From contig JAHFBG010000003.1 in NCBI GenBank assembly GCA_023250155.1, positions 38,040 through 102,039 on the forward strand: a stretch of 64,000 nucleotides of DNA, in the 5' to 3' direction. Shown piece after piece: positions 52,829 to 60,797 of this stretch. The notes below the pieces were generated by a model. That model had not been told where the DNA came from, did no database searches, and saw only the letters and a list, made by a program, of their open reading frames with translations. The position numbers and the translations under genes are program-made. The stretch is from Candidatus Melainabacteria bacterium. GTDB taxonomy: Bacteria > Cyanobacteriota > Vampirovibrionia > 2-02-FULL-35-15. Within the stretch, counting starts at the first letter, position 1, and each line of letters begins with the position of its first letter.

Positions 52829-54487
52829 ATGAGTACTAAAATAATACCTATAGGAAAAAAAATACAGTCTATTTTATTAGGCTCTAATGCTATAGCAGAA
52901 CCAAAGAAAAAAACTGATACAACAGCTACTTCACAGAGATCCCCACTATATTCCACACATATTTATAAACCCTTATTACACATCATTGAAAAAGGTTTGC
53001 ACAGTGAATCTCAAGACTTTATCAGTGGACATCCACTTGAACATTTGATTTTAAAACCTTTAGGAGTGCATTTTGTACCAAGTGAATTGAAACAGGTTGT
53101 TGACTCTCTTGACTTTAAACTTGGTCTTTATGACACAGGTACAATTCCTGCTTCAACAAATCCTAAGAGCAGCTATTCAGAATTTGCCTGGACAAGAGAC
53201 ATGGCAAATAAAGTTCTTGCCATGATTGAGATGGACTGTATCGATGAAGCAAAAAAAGTAATATATGCTCTTGCTCGATTTAACAATGAAAAAGAGCAAA
53301 GAAATGTATTCTACGGACTTCATCTTCATGAAAGTGGAAAACCCAATCCACATGATAAGTATCAGTTAGATACAAACAGTCATCCACACATAAGAGCAGC
53401 TATTGATGCAAATGGTTTAATGGTTCGATCGCAACAACCCTGGGGACACAATCAATTAGATGCTATTGGGGCATGGCTATATGTTACCTTTTATTTAGCA
53501 AATAAACTTTCTAACAAAAAAGATCCTAACTATGATCCTAAGTTTTTGAAAGAGTTAGATACCTGGCTAACCAATACCGTAAACAAATACAATGGCATTG
53601 ATTCAATATTTTCTTTAACCTTCAAAGCATTGAATAGAATTGAGTGCTGGAACAATTTTGACGTAGGACCCTGGGAAGATATTTATGGATACAAGAGGGC
53701 TTCAAGCATTGGTATTTGTCTTAAAGCAGCACAGGAAGCTAAAAAATATTTTGACAATAATAACTGGAATGCTATAAACATACATGATGTTAATTCTTTC
53801 AAACTGGAGCTTACACATCTAACTGAAAACTGCTCAAAAGCTTTAGAGGAAAGAATTCCTAATGATGGCAGTGAGGTTAAAGAAATCGATAGATTCCCAT
53901 CTGATGCAGCATTAACACTCCTGTTAGAGCCTTTTAATCCGGGCTTAAGTGAGGTACAAGAACAAGCCATATTAAAAACTTTATATGAACATAGAATGGG
54001 TGTGGTTGGATTTACCAGACGTGATGAAGATGACTATGTAGGAATGGACTATCCATATAATATAAAATCAAAAGGTATATTTTCCGACTTATCAAACCCA
54101 CATCATAAAGCTGCTGAGTGGACTTTGTTTGATCCTTTACTAGCCACTTTTTATTATAAAAAGTTTAACAAGAAATATAATGAGTCCAAAATCATAGATA
54201 ATGACATTTTGCTATTAGCTGAATTACACTTAAAAAGAACAATAACACAAATCACAAAAGAAGAAGATAGTTACATAAAACGACATGAAGACTCAAATAG
54301 AATAAAAGAAGAAAAGATTTCTGTACCTCATTTAGTACTTCCAGAGGCATATTGGTTTGACTCTACCCAAAACAAATGGAGACCAAATGAAAACTCTCCT
54401 CTATTATGGTCTGAGGCTAACTTCATCCTTATGATGAAAGAAGCTCTAAAAGCAGCTTATATTATGGAAAAAGCCCAATCCCAATAA
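52829..54487 (+). CDS. GH15-like glucoamylase / phosphorylase-kinase-type glycoside hydrolase
   Basis: A 552-residue protein of the (alpha/alpha)6-barrel GH15 class. Landmarks are FAWTRDMANKVLAMIEM, QPWGHNQLDAIGAWLY, the probable general-acid region FDVGPWEDIYGYKRASSIG, and the C-terminal LPEAYW...SPLLWSEANFILMM. These enzymes release glucose from alpha-glucans. There is no signal peptide, so it probably acts on internal glycogen, which fits the phosphohexomutase downstream. The N-terminal 60 residues are a flexible Ser/Thr-rich extension. AAGGA 5 nt before this ATG favours it over the ATG 6 nt upstream. Confidence 0.78.
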   Translation: MSTKIIPIGKKIQSILLGSNAIAEPKKKTDTTATSQRSPLYSTHIYKPLLHIIEKGLHSESQDFISGHPLEHLILKPLGVHFVPSELKQVVDSLDFKLGLYDTGTIPASTNPKSSYSEFAWTRDMANKVLAMIEMDCIDEAKKVIYALARFNNEKEQRNVFYGLHLHESGKPNPHDKYQLDTNSHPHIRAAIDANGLMVRSQQPWGHNQLDAIGAWLYVTFYLANKLSNKKDPNYDPKFLKELDTWLTNTVNKYNGIDSIFSLTFKALNRIECWNNFDVGPWEDIYGYKRASSIGICLKAAQEAKKYFDNNNWNAINIHDVNSFKLELTHLTENCSKALEERIPNDGSEVKEIDRFPSDAALTLLLEPFNPGLSEVQEQAILKTLYEHRMGVVGFTRRDEDDYVGMDYPYNIKSKGIFSDLSNPHHKAAEWTLFDPLLATFYYKKFNKKYNESKIIDNDILLLAELHLKRTITQITKEEDSYIKRHEDSNRIKEEKISVPHLVLPEAYWFDSTQNKWRPNENSPLLWSEANFILMMKEALKAAYIMEKAQSQ

Positions 54488-54563
54488 ATTTCATTGACAA
54501 GTTTAAGACTAAGGATTAGAATAAAACCAATTAAAAATAAAGCTTTGATAAAGGAGTTAAGAA

Positions 54564-54752
54564 ATGAATATTCCACCATTATCATTTGATGGTATTAAAA
54601 GATTGGATAATACAAAAAGATATTTAGAATCTAGCGTATCTCATCCTCCAGTTTCATATTCTGAGGGTGGAAATAGGAAAGACAATACTAGTGCATATCT
54701 CCATCCAAAGCGCTCTTTTAGGCATCCTCCAGAAGGGCCTAGAAACACTTAG
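54564..54752 (+). CDS. 62-residue orphan with an internal duplication
   Basis: A strong AAGGAG precedes the ATG. The product is polar and Pro/Ser/Asn-rich. It contains two copies of R-x-DNT-x2-YL...S...HPP (residues about 13-29 and 38-56), which suggests that a short binding unit was duplicated. It lies 20 bp before the first of three related proteins and may be cotranscribed. Confidence 0.5.
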   Translation: MNIPPLSFDGIKRLDNTKRYLESSVSHPPVSYSEGGNRKDNTSAYLHPKRSFRHPPEGPRNT

Positions 54753-54772
54753 TAAAATAGTGTTTAAACCAT

Positions 54773-55813
54773 ATGAAAATTAAGCCTCAGGATTTAAACC
54801 TTAACCAGTTAGATTGTGGAAATGAACCCAGTAAAGCTACTAAGGAGAATGCTTATTCCATTCTTCAAAAGAACAATAAGGTTTTAATTGTTTTAAACAA
54901 GCCTGAAGTTGTCTATGCTGATGATTTTATTGCAGATATAGTTGCAGGCACTTTATTAAGTGGGAAAACAGTAGAAGTAGATTGTGGAGTGAAAAATCAA
55001 GCTAGTGGCTTTATCTCTAGTGAACTACTATCACCAGACACATTAAATAAAATATTTAAACAAGATGGTTATCTATTTAGTTATGGCATAGATGAAAGAA
55101 GAGTTAGGGAAAAGCTGCTTAGCTGGGGAAAGGTTCATGTTTTTGTAATCTTAGAACCACTTCCAAAAGAAAACCTGAAAGAACCTCAAGAACAAGTACA
55201 TGATCATTATAATCCTGCTTATTACTCGAAAGGTAATTATTTAAGAGAGGATGATTATGATCCTGCTGATTATTGGAAAAACATCCACTTAAAAGATAAG
55301 GATTATGATAGTTCTATCCTTGATAAAGAAACCGTTTTGTACAACAGTAAGTTTGAAAGTTACTTTAAAAAAATAATTGATGATTATGATCGTTGTGATG
55401 TTTCACATACAAAAGAACTAATTAAGAGTGGTGCTACTGTTGAATATTTACACAGTTCTTGGCCTGATACTGAATCAGTTGGAATATTAATTGAAAAAGG
55501 TTCAACACACAATGAAATAATTATTAATACCAACGACCGTGAAGAATTTGATTTTTGTGTTTTAGTGGCTAATTTAGCAAGTTCTTTTTTAAGAGAGAAG
55601 AATACTGTAGTTGTAGACTGGGGAAACTGTTGTTCTGAGGATTTACAAGAACGATTGAATACTAATCCTATTTATTCAGATCTTGGGAAATTAGCTGAAG
55701 AAATAGACTTACAAGAAAGGCATATTGGGGGTAGAAAACATACTTTTGTTACGCTCCATCCTTATGGTTTTAATGATAATCCCTTTGACTGGGATAATCT
55801 AAAAAACACCTAA
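54773..55813 (+). CDS. two-domain orphan protein, possibly STAS-like (cassette member 1)
   Basis: A 346-residue soluble protein. Residues about 30-130 show VLIVLNKPEVVYADDFIADIVAGTLLSGKTVEVDCG followed by a hydrophobic 'ASGFISSELL' segment and ending VHVFVILEP. Residues about 240-345 repeat the same order with EIIINTNDREEFDF, TVVVDWG and KHTFVTLHP. The strand-helix-'VxDCG' pattern resembles STAS-like (DUF4325-type) domains, a guess from pattern only. The middle linker is Tyr/Asp-rich with repeated DYDPADY-like words. It is clearly related to the next two genes. Confidence 0.6.
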   Translation: MKIKPQDLNLNQLDCGNEPSKATKENAYSILQKNNKVLIVLNKPEVVYADDFIADIVAGTLLSGKTVEVDCGVKNQASGFISSELLSPDTLNKIFKQDGYLFSYGIDERRVREKLLSWGKVHVFVILEPLPKENLKEPQEQVHDHYNPAYYSKGNYLREDDYDPADYWKNIHLKDKDYDSSILDKETVLYNSKFESYFKKIIDDYDRCDVSHTKELIKSGATVEYLHSSWPDTESVGILIEKGSTHNEIIINTNDREEFDFCVLVANLASSFLREKNTVVVDWGNCCSEDLQERLNTNPIYSDLGKLAEEIDLQERHIGGRKHTFVTLHPYGFNDNPFDWDNLKNT

Positions 55814-55856
55814 GTATTTGATACAATAAGAACTAATTCACCTAAGGTTAAGAAAT

Positions 55857-57032
55857 ATGCATATTAATCAAGTAGCTAAGACTCCTTTCATCAGAAAAGA
55901 TTTACTTGACTCTCAAAAAGATTATTATGATTTTTCACAAACTGACAAAGTAGCAACTATCACTTTAAAGAAACCAGAAATTATATACAATGATGATTTT
56001 TTCTCTGACATAATTGCAGCAGCTCTTTTAGGAACTAGAATTGTTGAACTTAATTGTGGAAAAAATAGTAACGGTGCTAAGTTCATTGCAAATGAGTTAA
56101 CCTCTGAAGAATGGCTTGAAAAGCTTTCTTTACAAGACGATATTCCAATCCAAGCTGAAACAATTATAAAAAGTATACCTAGTGACAAACAAAACAATGA
56201 ATATGTTTTTGTGATCATAAAGAAGATACAAGAAGAAGAAGAAAAGAAAGAAAAGAATAACCCTGATGAACTTAAGCTAGTAGCAACAATTTCACCAGGA
56301 ATAGACAATAATAGCAAACAGCTTTATTTTGCAAATAATGATCCTTTATTTCAGACAGACCCTATCTATATCGACAGTTCAACAAATATTCCTATAGATG
56401 AAAACGCTTTAAAAAAACTATCTGAATCAACAGATCCAGCTTCAATAAAAGATGGCACTGCAAGCATATCTCCATTATCCAAGAATGTGGAATCTAACAC
56501 GTTATTTGCAAGTTATCCAGTAGGCAATAGTTTTATTTCTCCTATTATTGTTTCTGATCTAGACTTGAGTGGTAAAAATTATAAAGAGGAAATCGTTTTA
56601 GATGAAGTCCAATTAGTATCAGGTGACTTAGAAGACACCGTTAACAAGATTTTAGATTCATTAAATAAAGGTAAGCTTGTAGAAATAAAACTTAAAAATT
56701 TTCTTGGAGAAGCTAATGAATATCAAAATCCTTTTGACATTTCAAAAAATTGCAAGACTAATGAAATCACTATAGATACAAGAGGTCAAAACCTCAGTGG
56801 TTGTGAGGAAGTTGTTGTTCCAATCATTATAGAGTTCTTAAATCGAGGTATTACTATAGAAGTAGATCTAGGTTCAGATAAAGATCGTGAACCTGACGAT
56901 GATGAAACAATGAATGAAAATATTTTTAACTCCATGAAATACAGGGTTACTAGAGATTTTGAAATCGTAGAAGAACAAAGAGATGGTTATACAAAGTCAA
57001 AACATAACTTCATAGTATTTAAAGTGGATTAA
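55857..57032 (+). CDS. two-domain orphan protein, possibly STAS-like (cassette member 2)
   Basis: A 391-residue soluble protein related to its upstream neighbour. The N-terminal domain (about 25-125) has VATITLKKPEIIYNDDFFSDIIAAALLGTRIVELNCG, then AKFIANEL and EYVFVIIKK. The C-terminal domain (about 300-391) has EITIDTRGQ, ITIEVDLG and KHNFIVFKV. The central linker is polar and acidic. A weak AAGG site lies before the ATG. Start and domain order parallel member 1, supporting a duplication. Function unknown. Confidence 0.6.
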   Translation: MHINQVAKTPFIRKDLLDSQKDYYDFSQTDKVATITLKKPEIIYNDDFFSDIIAAALLGTRIVELNCGKNSNGAKFIANELTSEEWLEKLSLQDDIPIQAETIIKSIPSDKQNNEYVFVIIKKIQEEEEKKEKNNPDELKLVATISPGIDNNSKQLYFANNDPLFQTDPIYIDSSTNIPIDENALKKLSESTDPASIKDGTASISPLSKNVESNTLFASYPVGNSFISPIIVSDLDLSGKNYKEEIVLDEVQLVSGDLEDTVNKILDSLNKGKLVEIKLKNFLGEANEYQNPFDISKNCKTNEITIDTRGQNLSGCEEVVVPIIIEFLNRGITIEVDLGSDKDREPDDDETMNENIFNSMKYRVTRDFEIVEEQRDGYTKSKHNFIVFKVD

Positions 57033-57151
57033 GAAAATATATTAAAATAAATTTATCTAAAGCTTAAGATTTTCTTTATTTTTCCTATTGGCCTAATTGT
57101 CTTAATTTTTGTACTATCAATATAGAAATTAGAATATTAAGGAGAAAAAAT

Positions 57152-57568
57152 ATGAGTACAAGTGATATTACTGAAGTATCTTTACAAAGAACTTCACCCA
57201 TTGCAGAGAAGAAGTCAGCATCCTCAATTAAATTTGACACAGAAAATGGTATAGCCTACATAGATCTTGATGTGATAAGAAATAATGGTGCTAAGAGTGC
57301 CTCCAGTCAAGTAGCTTTAGGACATGTTATTAGTGCAATAAAAGATGGTTCTACATGGGTTGTGGTTAAGTGTGGCACACCCACAAAAGCTCTATTTGGA
57401 TATAACTTTTCAAAACAAGGACAACAAGTACTTGATGACGCTAACGAGCTAGCCTCACAAGCTTCATTAGATACAATTGGAACTAGAATTAATAAAACGG
57501 TAAAATCTACAAAAACAGGTGGTAATGCTGGTGAAAAACCTATTAGTGTAGTGTTTGAAGTTCAATAA
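57152..57568 (+). CDS. single-domain orphan protein (cassette member 3)
   Basis: A 138-residue protein apparently equivalent to one domain of the two preceding proteins: opening IKFDTENGIAYIDLDV, core WVVVKCGTPTKALFGYNF, and closing ISVVFEV. An AAGGAG site fixes the start. It ends 9 bp before the convergent phosphohexomutase gene. Relationship to the neighbours is by pattern and is weaker than that between members 1 and 2. Confidence 0.6.
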   Translation: MSTSDITEVSLQRTSPIAEKKSASSIKFDTENGIAYIDLDVIRNNGAKSASSQVALGHVISAIKDGSTWVVVKCGTPTKALFGYNFSKQGQQVLDDANELASQASLDTIGTRINKTVKSTKTGGNAGEKPISVVFEVQ

Positions 57569-57577
57569 GGACTTAAT

Positions 57578-59014
57578 CTAACAGTGAGCTTTGCTTAAGC
57601 TTTGAAAAAGTGACTCCCCGCTTTTAAGCATACTCTCTACATCTTTTTTATTTCTACATTCTGAGTAGATTCTAAGCAATGGTTCAGTACCAGATGCTCT
57701 AAATAAAAGCCAGCTCTCATCCTCAAAAACGAGTTTTGTACCATCTAGAGTTTGAACATCTTTTACTTTTTTACCATCGATATCTTTTGGTGGGTTTCTT
57801 TTTATATGTTCTACAAACTCTTTTCCTACCTGGCTGCTTGGTATATGAACATCAACTCTATCATAGTAAAATGCACCAAATTCATTATGCAGTTTTTCAA
57901 TCAACTTACTTGGCTTTAATCCAAAAGAATTAACTGCTTCAAGCAATAATAAAGAGTTAAAAATACCATCTCTTTCAGGTATATAGTGAAGTTTACAGCC
58001 TATACCATTAGCTTCTTCTCCACCGATTAAAATATCTTCTTTTATCATAAGATCTGCAATATGTTTAAATCCTATCGGCACTTCATATATTTTTAGTCCG
58101 TATTTCTTAGCCATTGTTTTTACAAGAACACTTTGAGAAAAAGTCACGACAACACCACCTGATAGATTTTTCTTTTCTACAAGATAATGAAGTAATATGG
58201 CTAGTATTTTATGAGTATTAATATACTCACCATTTTCATCTACAGCACCAACCCTATCTGCATCACCATCTGTAGCTAAACCAATCAGTGCTTTATTTTT
58301 AACTACTTCTTGTGTTAAAGGTAATAGCTGTGGCATCATGGGTTCAGGATTAATCCCACCAAAAGTCACATCAATATTGGCTCTTATAGTGCTTGGGTTT
58401 AATTTTCCACCCGATAAAAACTTTTCAACATAATTTCCACCTGTTCCATACATTGAATCAATAATAACTGTTTCACTTATGGTTTTTAATTTTTCAAGAT
58501 CGATAGTCTTTTTTATAAAGTCTGAATAGTCACAAGAAGGGTTGATAATACTTATTTCAGATTTATCATATAGAGAAGTAGAACTTAAATCAGCTAATCT
58601 CTTTTCAATCTTATCTGTATATTCTTTTTGTGCTGAACAACCACTTGACTGCTTAATCTTAAAGCCTGAAAACTCAGGAGGATTATGGCTTGCTGTAATA
58701 ACTATGCCACCAATAGCATTATTTTTTTTCACATCAAATGAAACCATTGGCGTAGGAACATCTTGATTATAAAGACTTACATTTAAACCTTTATGAGACA
58801 AAATACTGCTTACACGTTCAGCAAACTCTTTTCCTAAGAATCTTCTATCATATCCAACAAATACTAAATTCTTCAGGTTTTTATTTAGCTTTAAATCTTC
58901 TAAAAACTGTTCAGCAGTAGCAAGTGAAACAAGGTTTATATTTTCAAACGTAAAGTCTCTAGCTATTACTCCACGCCACCCATCTGTACCAAATTTAATT
59001 TCATCTTTTGACAC
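57578..59014 (-). CDS. phosphoglucomutase / phosphomannomutase family protein
   Basis: It interconverts hexose 1- and 6-phosphates. The 478 residues carry all four family sites: the phosphoserine loop TASHNPPEFSGFKIK, the Mg site DGDADRVGAVD, the sugar-binding GEEANGIGC, and the phosphate-binding RASGTEPLLRIY. Specificity for glucose or mannose cannot be told by eye. It could supply glucose 1-phosphate for glycogen or UDP-glucose, used by the ugd operon nearby. The start is GTG, 6 nt after an extended -10 box. Confidence 0.93.
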   Translation of the reverse strand: MSKDEIKFGTDGWRGVIARDFTFENINLVSLATAEQFLEDLKLNKNLKNLVFVGYDRRFLGKEFAERVSSILSHKGLNVSLYNQDVPTPMVSFDVKKNNAIGGIVITASHNPPEFSGFKIKQSSGCSAQKEYTDKIEKRLADLSSTSLYDKSEISIINPSCDYSDFIKKTIDLEKLKTISETVIIDSMYGTGGNYVEKFLSGGKLNPSTIRANIDVTFGGINPEPMMPQLLPLTQEVVKNKALIGLATDGDADRVGAVDENGEYINTHKILAILLHYLVEKKNLSGGVVVTFSQSVLVKTMAKKYGLKIYEVPIGFKHIADLMIKEDILIGGEEANGIGCKLHYIPERDGIFNSLLLLEAVNSFGLKPSKLIEKLHNEFGAFYYDRVDVHIPSSQVGKEFVEHIKRNPPKDIDGKKVKDVQTLDGTKLVFEDESWLLFRASGTEPLLRIYSECRNKKDVESMLKSGESLFQSLSKAHC

Positions 59015-59020
59015 CTGATT

Positions 59021-59029
59021 ATAATAACA
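59021..59029 (-). promoter_or_regulatory. extended -10 promoter of the phosphohexomutase gene, leaderless GTG start
   Basis: The minus strand reads TGTTATTAT, then 6 nt, then GTG. The upstream LuxR-type gene ends only about 10 bp beyond it. Confidence 0.45.
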
Positions 59030-59038
59030 TAAATATTA

Positions 59039-59338
59039 TTATGCAGTTTTTAATTCTTTGTCTGATGAATTTATATTTAATAATCCTGCATATATCGCTA
59101 TTGCAGTAGCTTGAGATCTATTGGAAATCTTGAGCTTAGCAAATATACTTGAAATATGGTTTCTTACTGTGGCAGGACGTAAAGCTAATGCATATGAAAT
59201 TTCTTTATTGGTTTGTCCTTGCGCCAATAAAATCATTATCTCTCTTTCCCTTGTCGTTAGTGATAGTTCAATTATAGGTATACCATTCAACCTATTCACG
59301 AACTCAGTATCTATAAGACCTCTATCTTTTAAATTCAT
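59039..59338 (-). CDS. small LuxR/GerE-type transcription regulator (copy 1)
   Basis: A 99-residue protein that is essentially a lone GerE helix-turn-helix: LTTREREIMILLAQGQTNKEISYALALRPATVRNHISSIFAKLKISNRSQATAIAIYAGL (key words TTRERE, TNKEIS, TVRNH, NRSQA). There is no receiver or ligand domain. A short N-terminal segment (IDTEFVNRLNGIPI) is shared with two paralogues upstream. It should bind DNA as a dimer. An AGGAGAGAGG box precedes the ATG. Its targets are unknown. Confidence 0.88.
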   Translation of the reverse strand: MNLKDRGLIDTEFVNRLNGIPIIELSLTTREREIMILLAQGQTNKEISYALALRPATVRNHISSIFAKLKISNRSQATAIAIYAGLLNINSSDKELKTA

Positions 59339-59545
59339 AACTCTAATCCTCTCTCCTATTCCTTGTAATGCATTCTTACTATCAGCATTTTAATCTGAGT
59401 AGTTATAAATGCATGTTAAATATCCTAGGAGATTAGTTTTAAGAAATTACTAAGGTTTTATGCTTAAGTAAATTTTCTTTTACAATTGTATAAGAACAGA
59501 AAATAAAGAGTTAAAAAAAAGAAAATAGAAGCACCTGCCATTGCA

Positions 59546-59676
59546 TGTCATTGCGAGAAGGTTCTGAAAGAGCCGACCCGCTCCGACTTATCGGAGACGA
59601 GGCGAGCGTGGCAATCTAATAACGTTTTGGAGATTGCGGAACCTGCCCCGAGTGAAGCGTGGGGGTCGCAATGACA
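59546..59676. repeat. inverted-repeat element with TGTCATTGCGA ends
   Basis: TGTCATTGCGA and TCGCAATGACA are perfect 11-bp inverted ends. The interior is GC-rich, with CTCCGA...TCGGAG and other hairpins, and holds GGCAATCT and GGAGATTGC words. It is related to the element at 50657. It fills most of the 375-bp gap between LuxR-type copies 1 and 2, which otherwise shows no gene. Confidence 0.75.
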
Positions 59677-59713
59677 CAATCGATTTTCTATTCTATCTTC
59701 TAATCTCTATTTT

Positions 59714-60016
59714 CTATTTATCAAAATCTTGAGTTGTCAATAATCCATTGTAAATGGCAACTGCAGTAGCTTGGGATCTATTTGCAAGTTTTAGTTTTAA
59801 AAAAATGCTTGATATATGATTTCTTACTGTAGATGGGCTTAACAGTAATACTTGTGAAATTTGTTTATTGGTTTTGCCTTTAGCAAGCTCTTTTAAAACT
59901 TCTCTTTCTCTATTTGTTATAGGAAGTTCCGTTATTCTATTTACAAAACCAAGGCTTATTAAGCTGTCCTGTTCAGCAATAACCTCAGCATGTTCTTGTA
60001 AATTTATAGTATCCAT
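59714..60016 (-). CDS. small LuxR/GerE-type transcription regulator (copy 2)
   Basis: A 100-residue lone GerE domain: ITNREREVLKELAKGKTNKQISQVLLLSPSTVRNHISSIFLKLKLANRSQATAVAIYNGL, recognised by NREREVL, TNKQIS, STVRNHIS and NRSQAT. The N-terminus (LISLGFVNRITELPI) matches copies 1 and 3. AAGGGGG precedes the ATG. It lies downstream of copy 3 and may share its transcript across the 13-bp-arm palindrome between them. Confidence 0.88.
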   Translation of the reverse strand: MDTINLQEHAEVIAEQDSLISLGFVNRITELPITNREREVLKELAKGKTNKQISQVLLLSPSTVRNHISSIFLKLKLANRSQATAVAIYNGLLTTQDFDK

Positions 60017-60114
60017 ATTGCGGCCCCCTTTATTTATGATTACTTAGCATTTAGCGATATCCCTATATTAGTCATGAACCATTAAGACAGCACTAAGAAA
60101 AATCAATCTCCATG

Positions 60115-60141
60115 AAATTTGTACTAAATTAGTACAAATTT
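60115..60141. promoter_or_regulatory. 27-bp near-perfect palindrome between regulator genes
   Basis: AAATTTGTACTAA and TTAGTACAAATTT are perfect 13-bp inverted halves around a single base. It begins 1 bp after the end of LuxR-type copy 3 and lies about 100 bp before the start of copy 2. All-AT flanks and no T-run argue against a terminator. The symmetry suits a dimeric regulator, so it may be an operator for one of the GerE proteins. Confidence 0.5.
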
Positions 60142-60142
60142 A

Positions 60143-60448
60143 CTATTCATCAAAATCACTTGGTTTTACTAAACCGCTATAAATAGCTATTGCTGTGGCT
60201 TGCGATCTGTTTGAAATCCTTAGCTTTATAAAAATGTTAGCAACATGATTTCTTATAGTAGAAATACTTAGTTTCATAACTTCTGAAATTTGCTTATTGG
60301 TTAATCCTTTTGCTAGATTTAGTAAAACTTGTTTTTCTCTGTTAGTAATCGGTAACTCAGTTAGTCTTTCTACAAAACTTGTATCAATAATGCTGCTTTC
60401 AACTTCAGCATTTTGGGTTTCTTCATTTTGTACATCTAAAATATCCAT
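60143..60448 (-). CDS. small LuxR/GerE-type transcription regulator (copy 3)
   Basis: A 101-residue lone GerE domain: NREKQVLLNLAKGLTNKQISEVMKLSISTIRNHVANIFIKLRISNRSQATAIAIYSGL, recognised by TNKQIS, STIRNHV and NRSQAT. The N-terminal SIIDTSFVERLTELPI matches the other two. AAAGGTG precedes the ATG. The three copies lie in a row on one strand and probably arose by tandem duplication. Confidence 0.88.
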   Translation of the reverse strand: MDILDVQNEETQNAEVESSIIDTSFVERLTELPITNREKQVLLNLAKGLTNKQISEVMKLSISTIRNHVANIFIKLRISNRSQATAIAIYSGLVKPSDFDE

Positions 60449-60797
60449 ATCTACACCTTTTGTTTTAGTTACCAGTATTTAATTACAGGTATATTATTCT
60501 AAAACTATTAAGGTGTAACTAAGAATATTAGTTCACATTGGTAATTTCAACTAGTGTAAATTAGTAATTTTGCTTAAAGCTCTTTTTTTTATTAGAGATA
60601 GGCACATTATAAAAAAATTCTAATGTTGAATTTTTTTATCTTGAATTTAACCCATCAAATATATTCTCCTAATTTTAAATGTATTGCCTCTACTTCATGG
60701 TAATGAACTATAACTTATATATTACACATAGATATTAAGTGAAAGTTAAGGGAATATAATATACTAGAAAAAAGAAGAAACTAGTAAGGAGAAATTC
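60449..60797. other. 349-bp intergenic region between regulator and heptose operon
   Basis: No gene is seen. The left half should hold the promoter of LuxR-type copy 3 and contains AT-rich words like ACTAGTGTAAATTAGTAATTT (60549-60569) that resemble the palindrome at 60115. A GTTAAGGGAATATAATATACT stretch ends at 60763 and is the likely promoter of the operon to the right (TATAAT at 60755-60760). Confidence 0.4.
60755..60760 (+). promoter_or_regulatory. candidate -10 box of the heptose operon
   Basis: TATAAT, followed by a second box TATACT, lies about 38 nt before the first ATG. An AAGGAG ribosome site is in the leader. No clear -35 is seen. Confidence 0.4.

Noticed and set aside
59546..59676. 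CRISPR-like or insertion-sequence remnant
   Set aside because: No repeated spacer structure and no transposase coding; it fits a non-coding inverted-repeat element.
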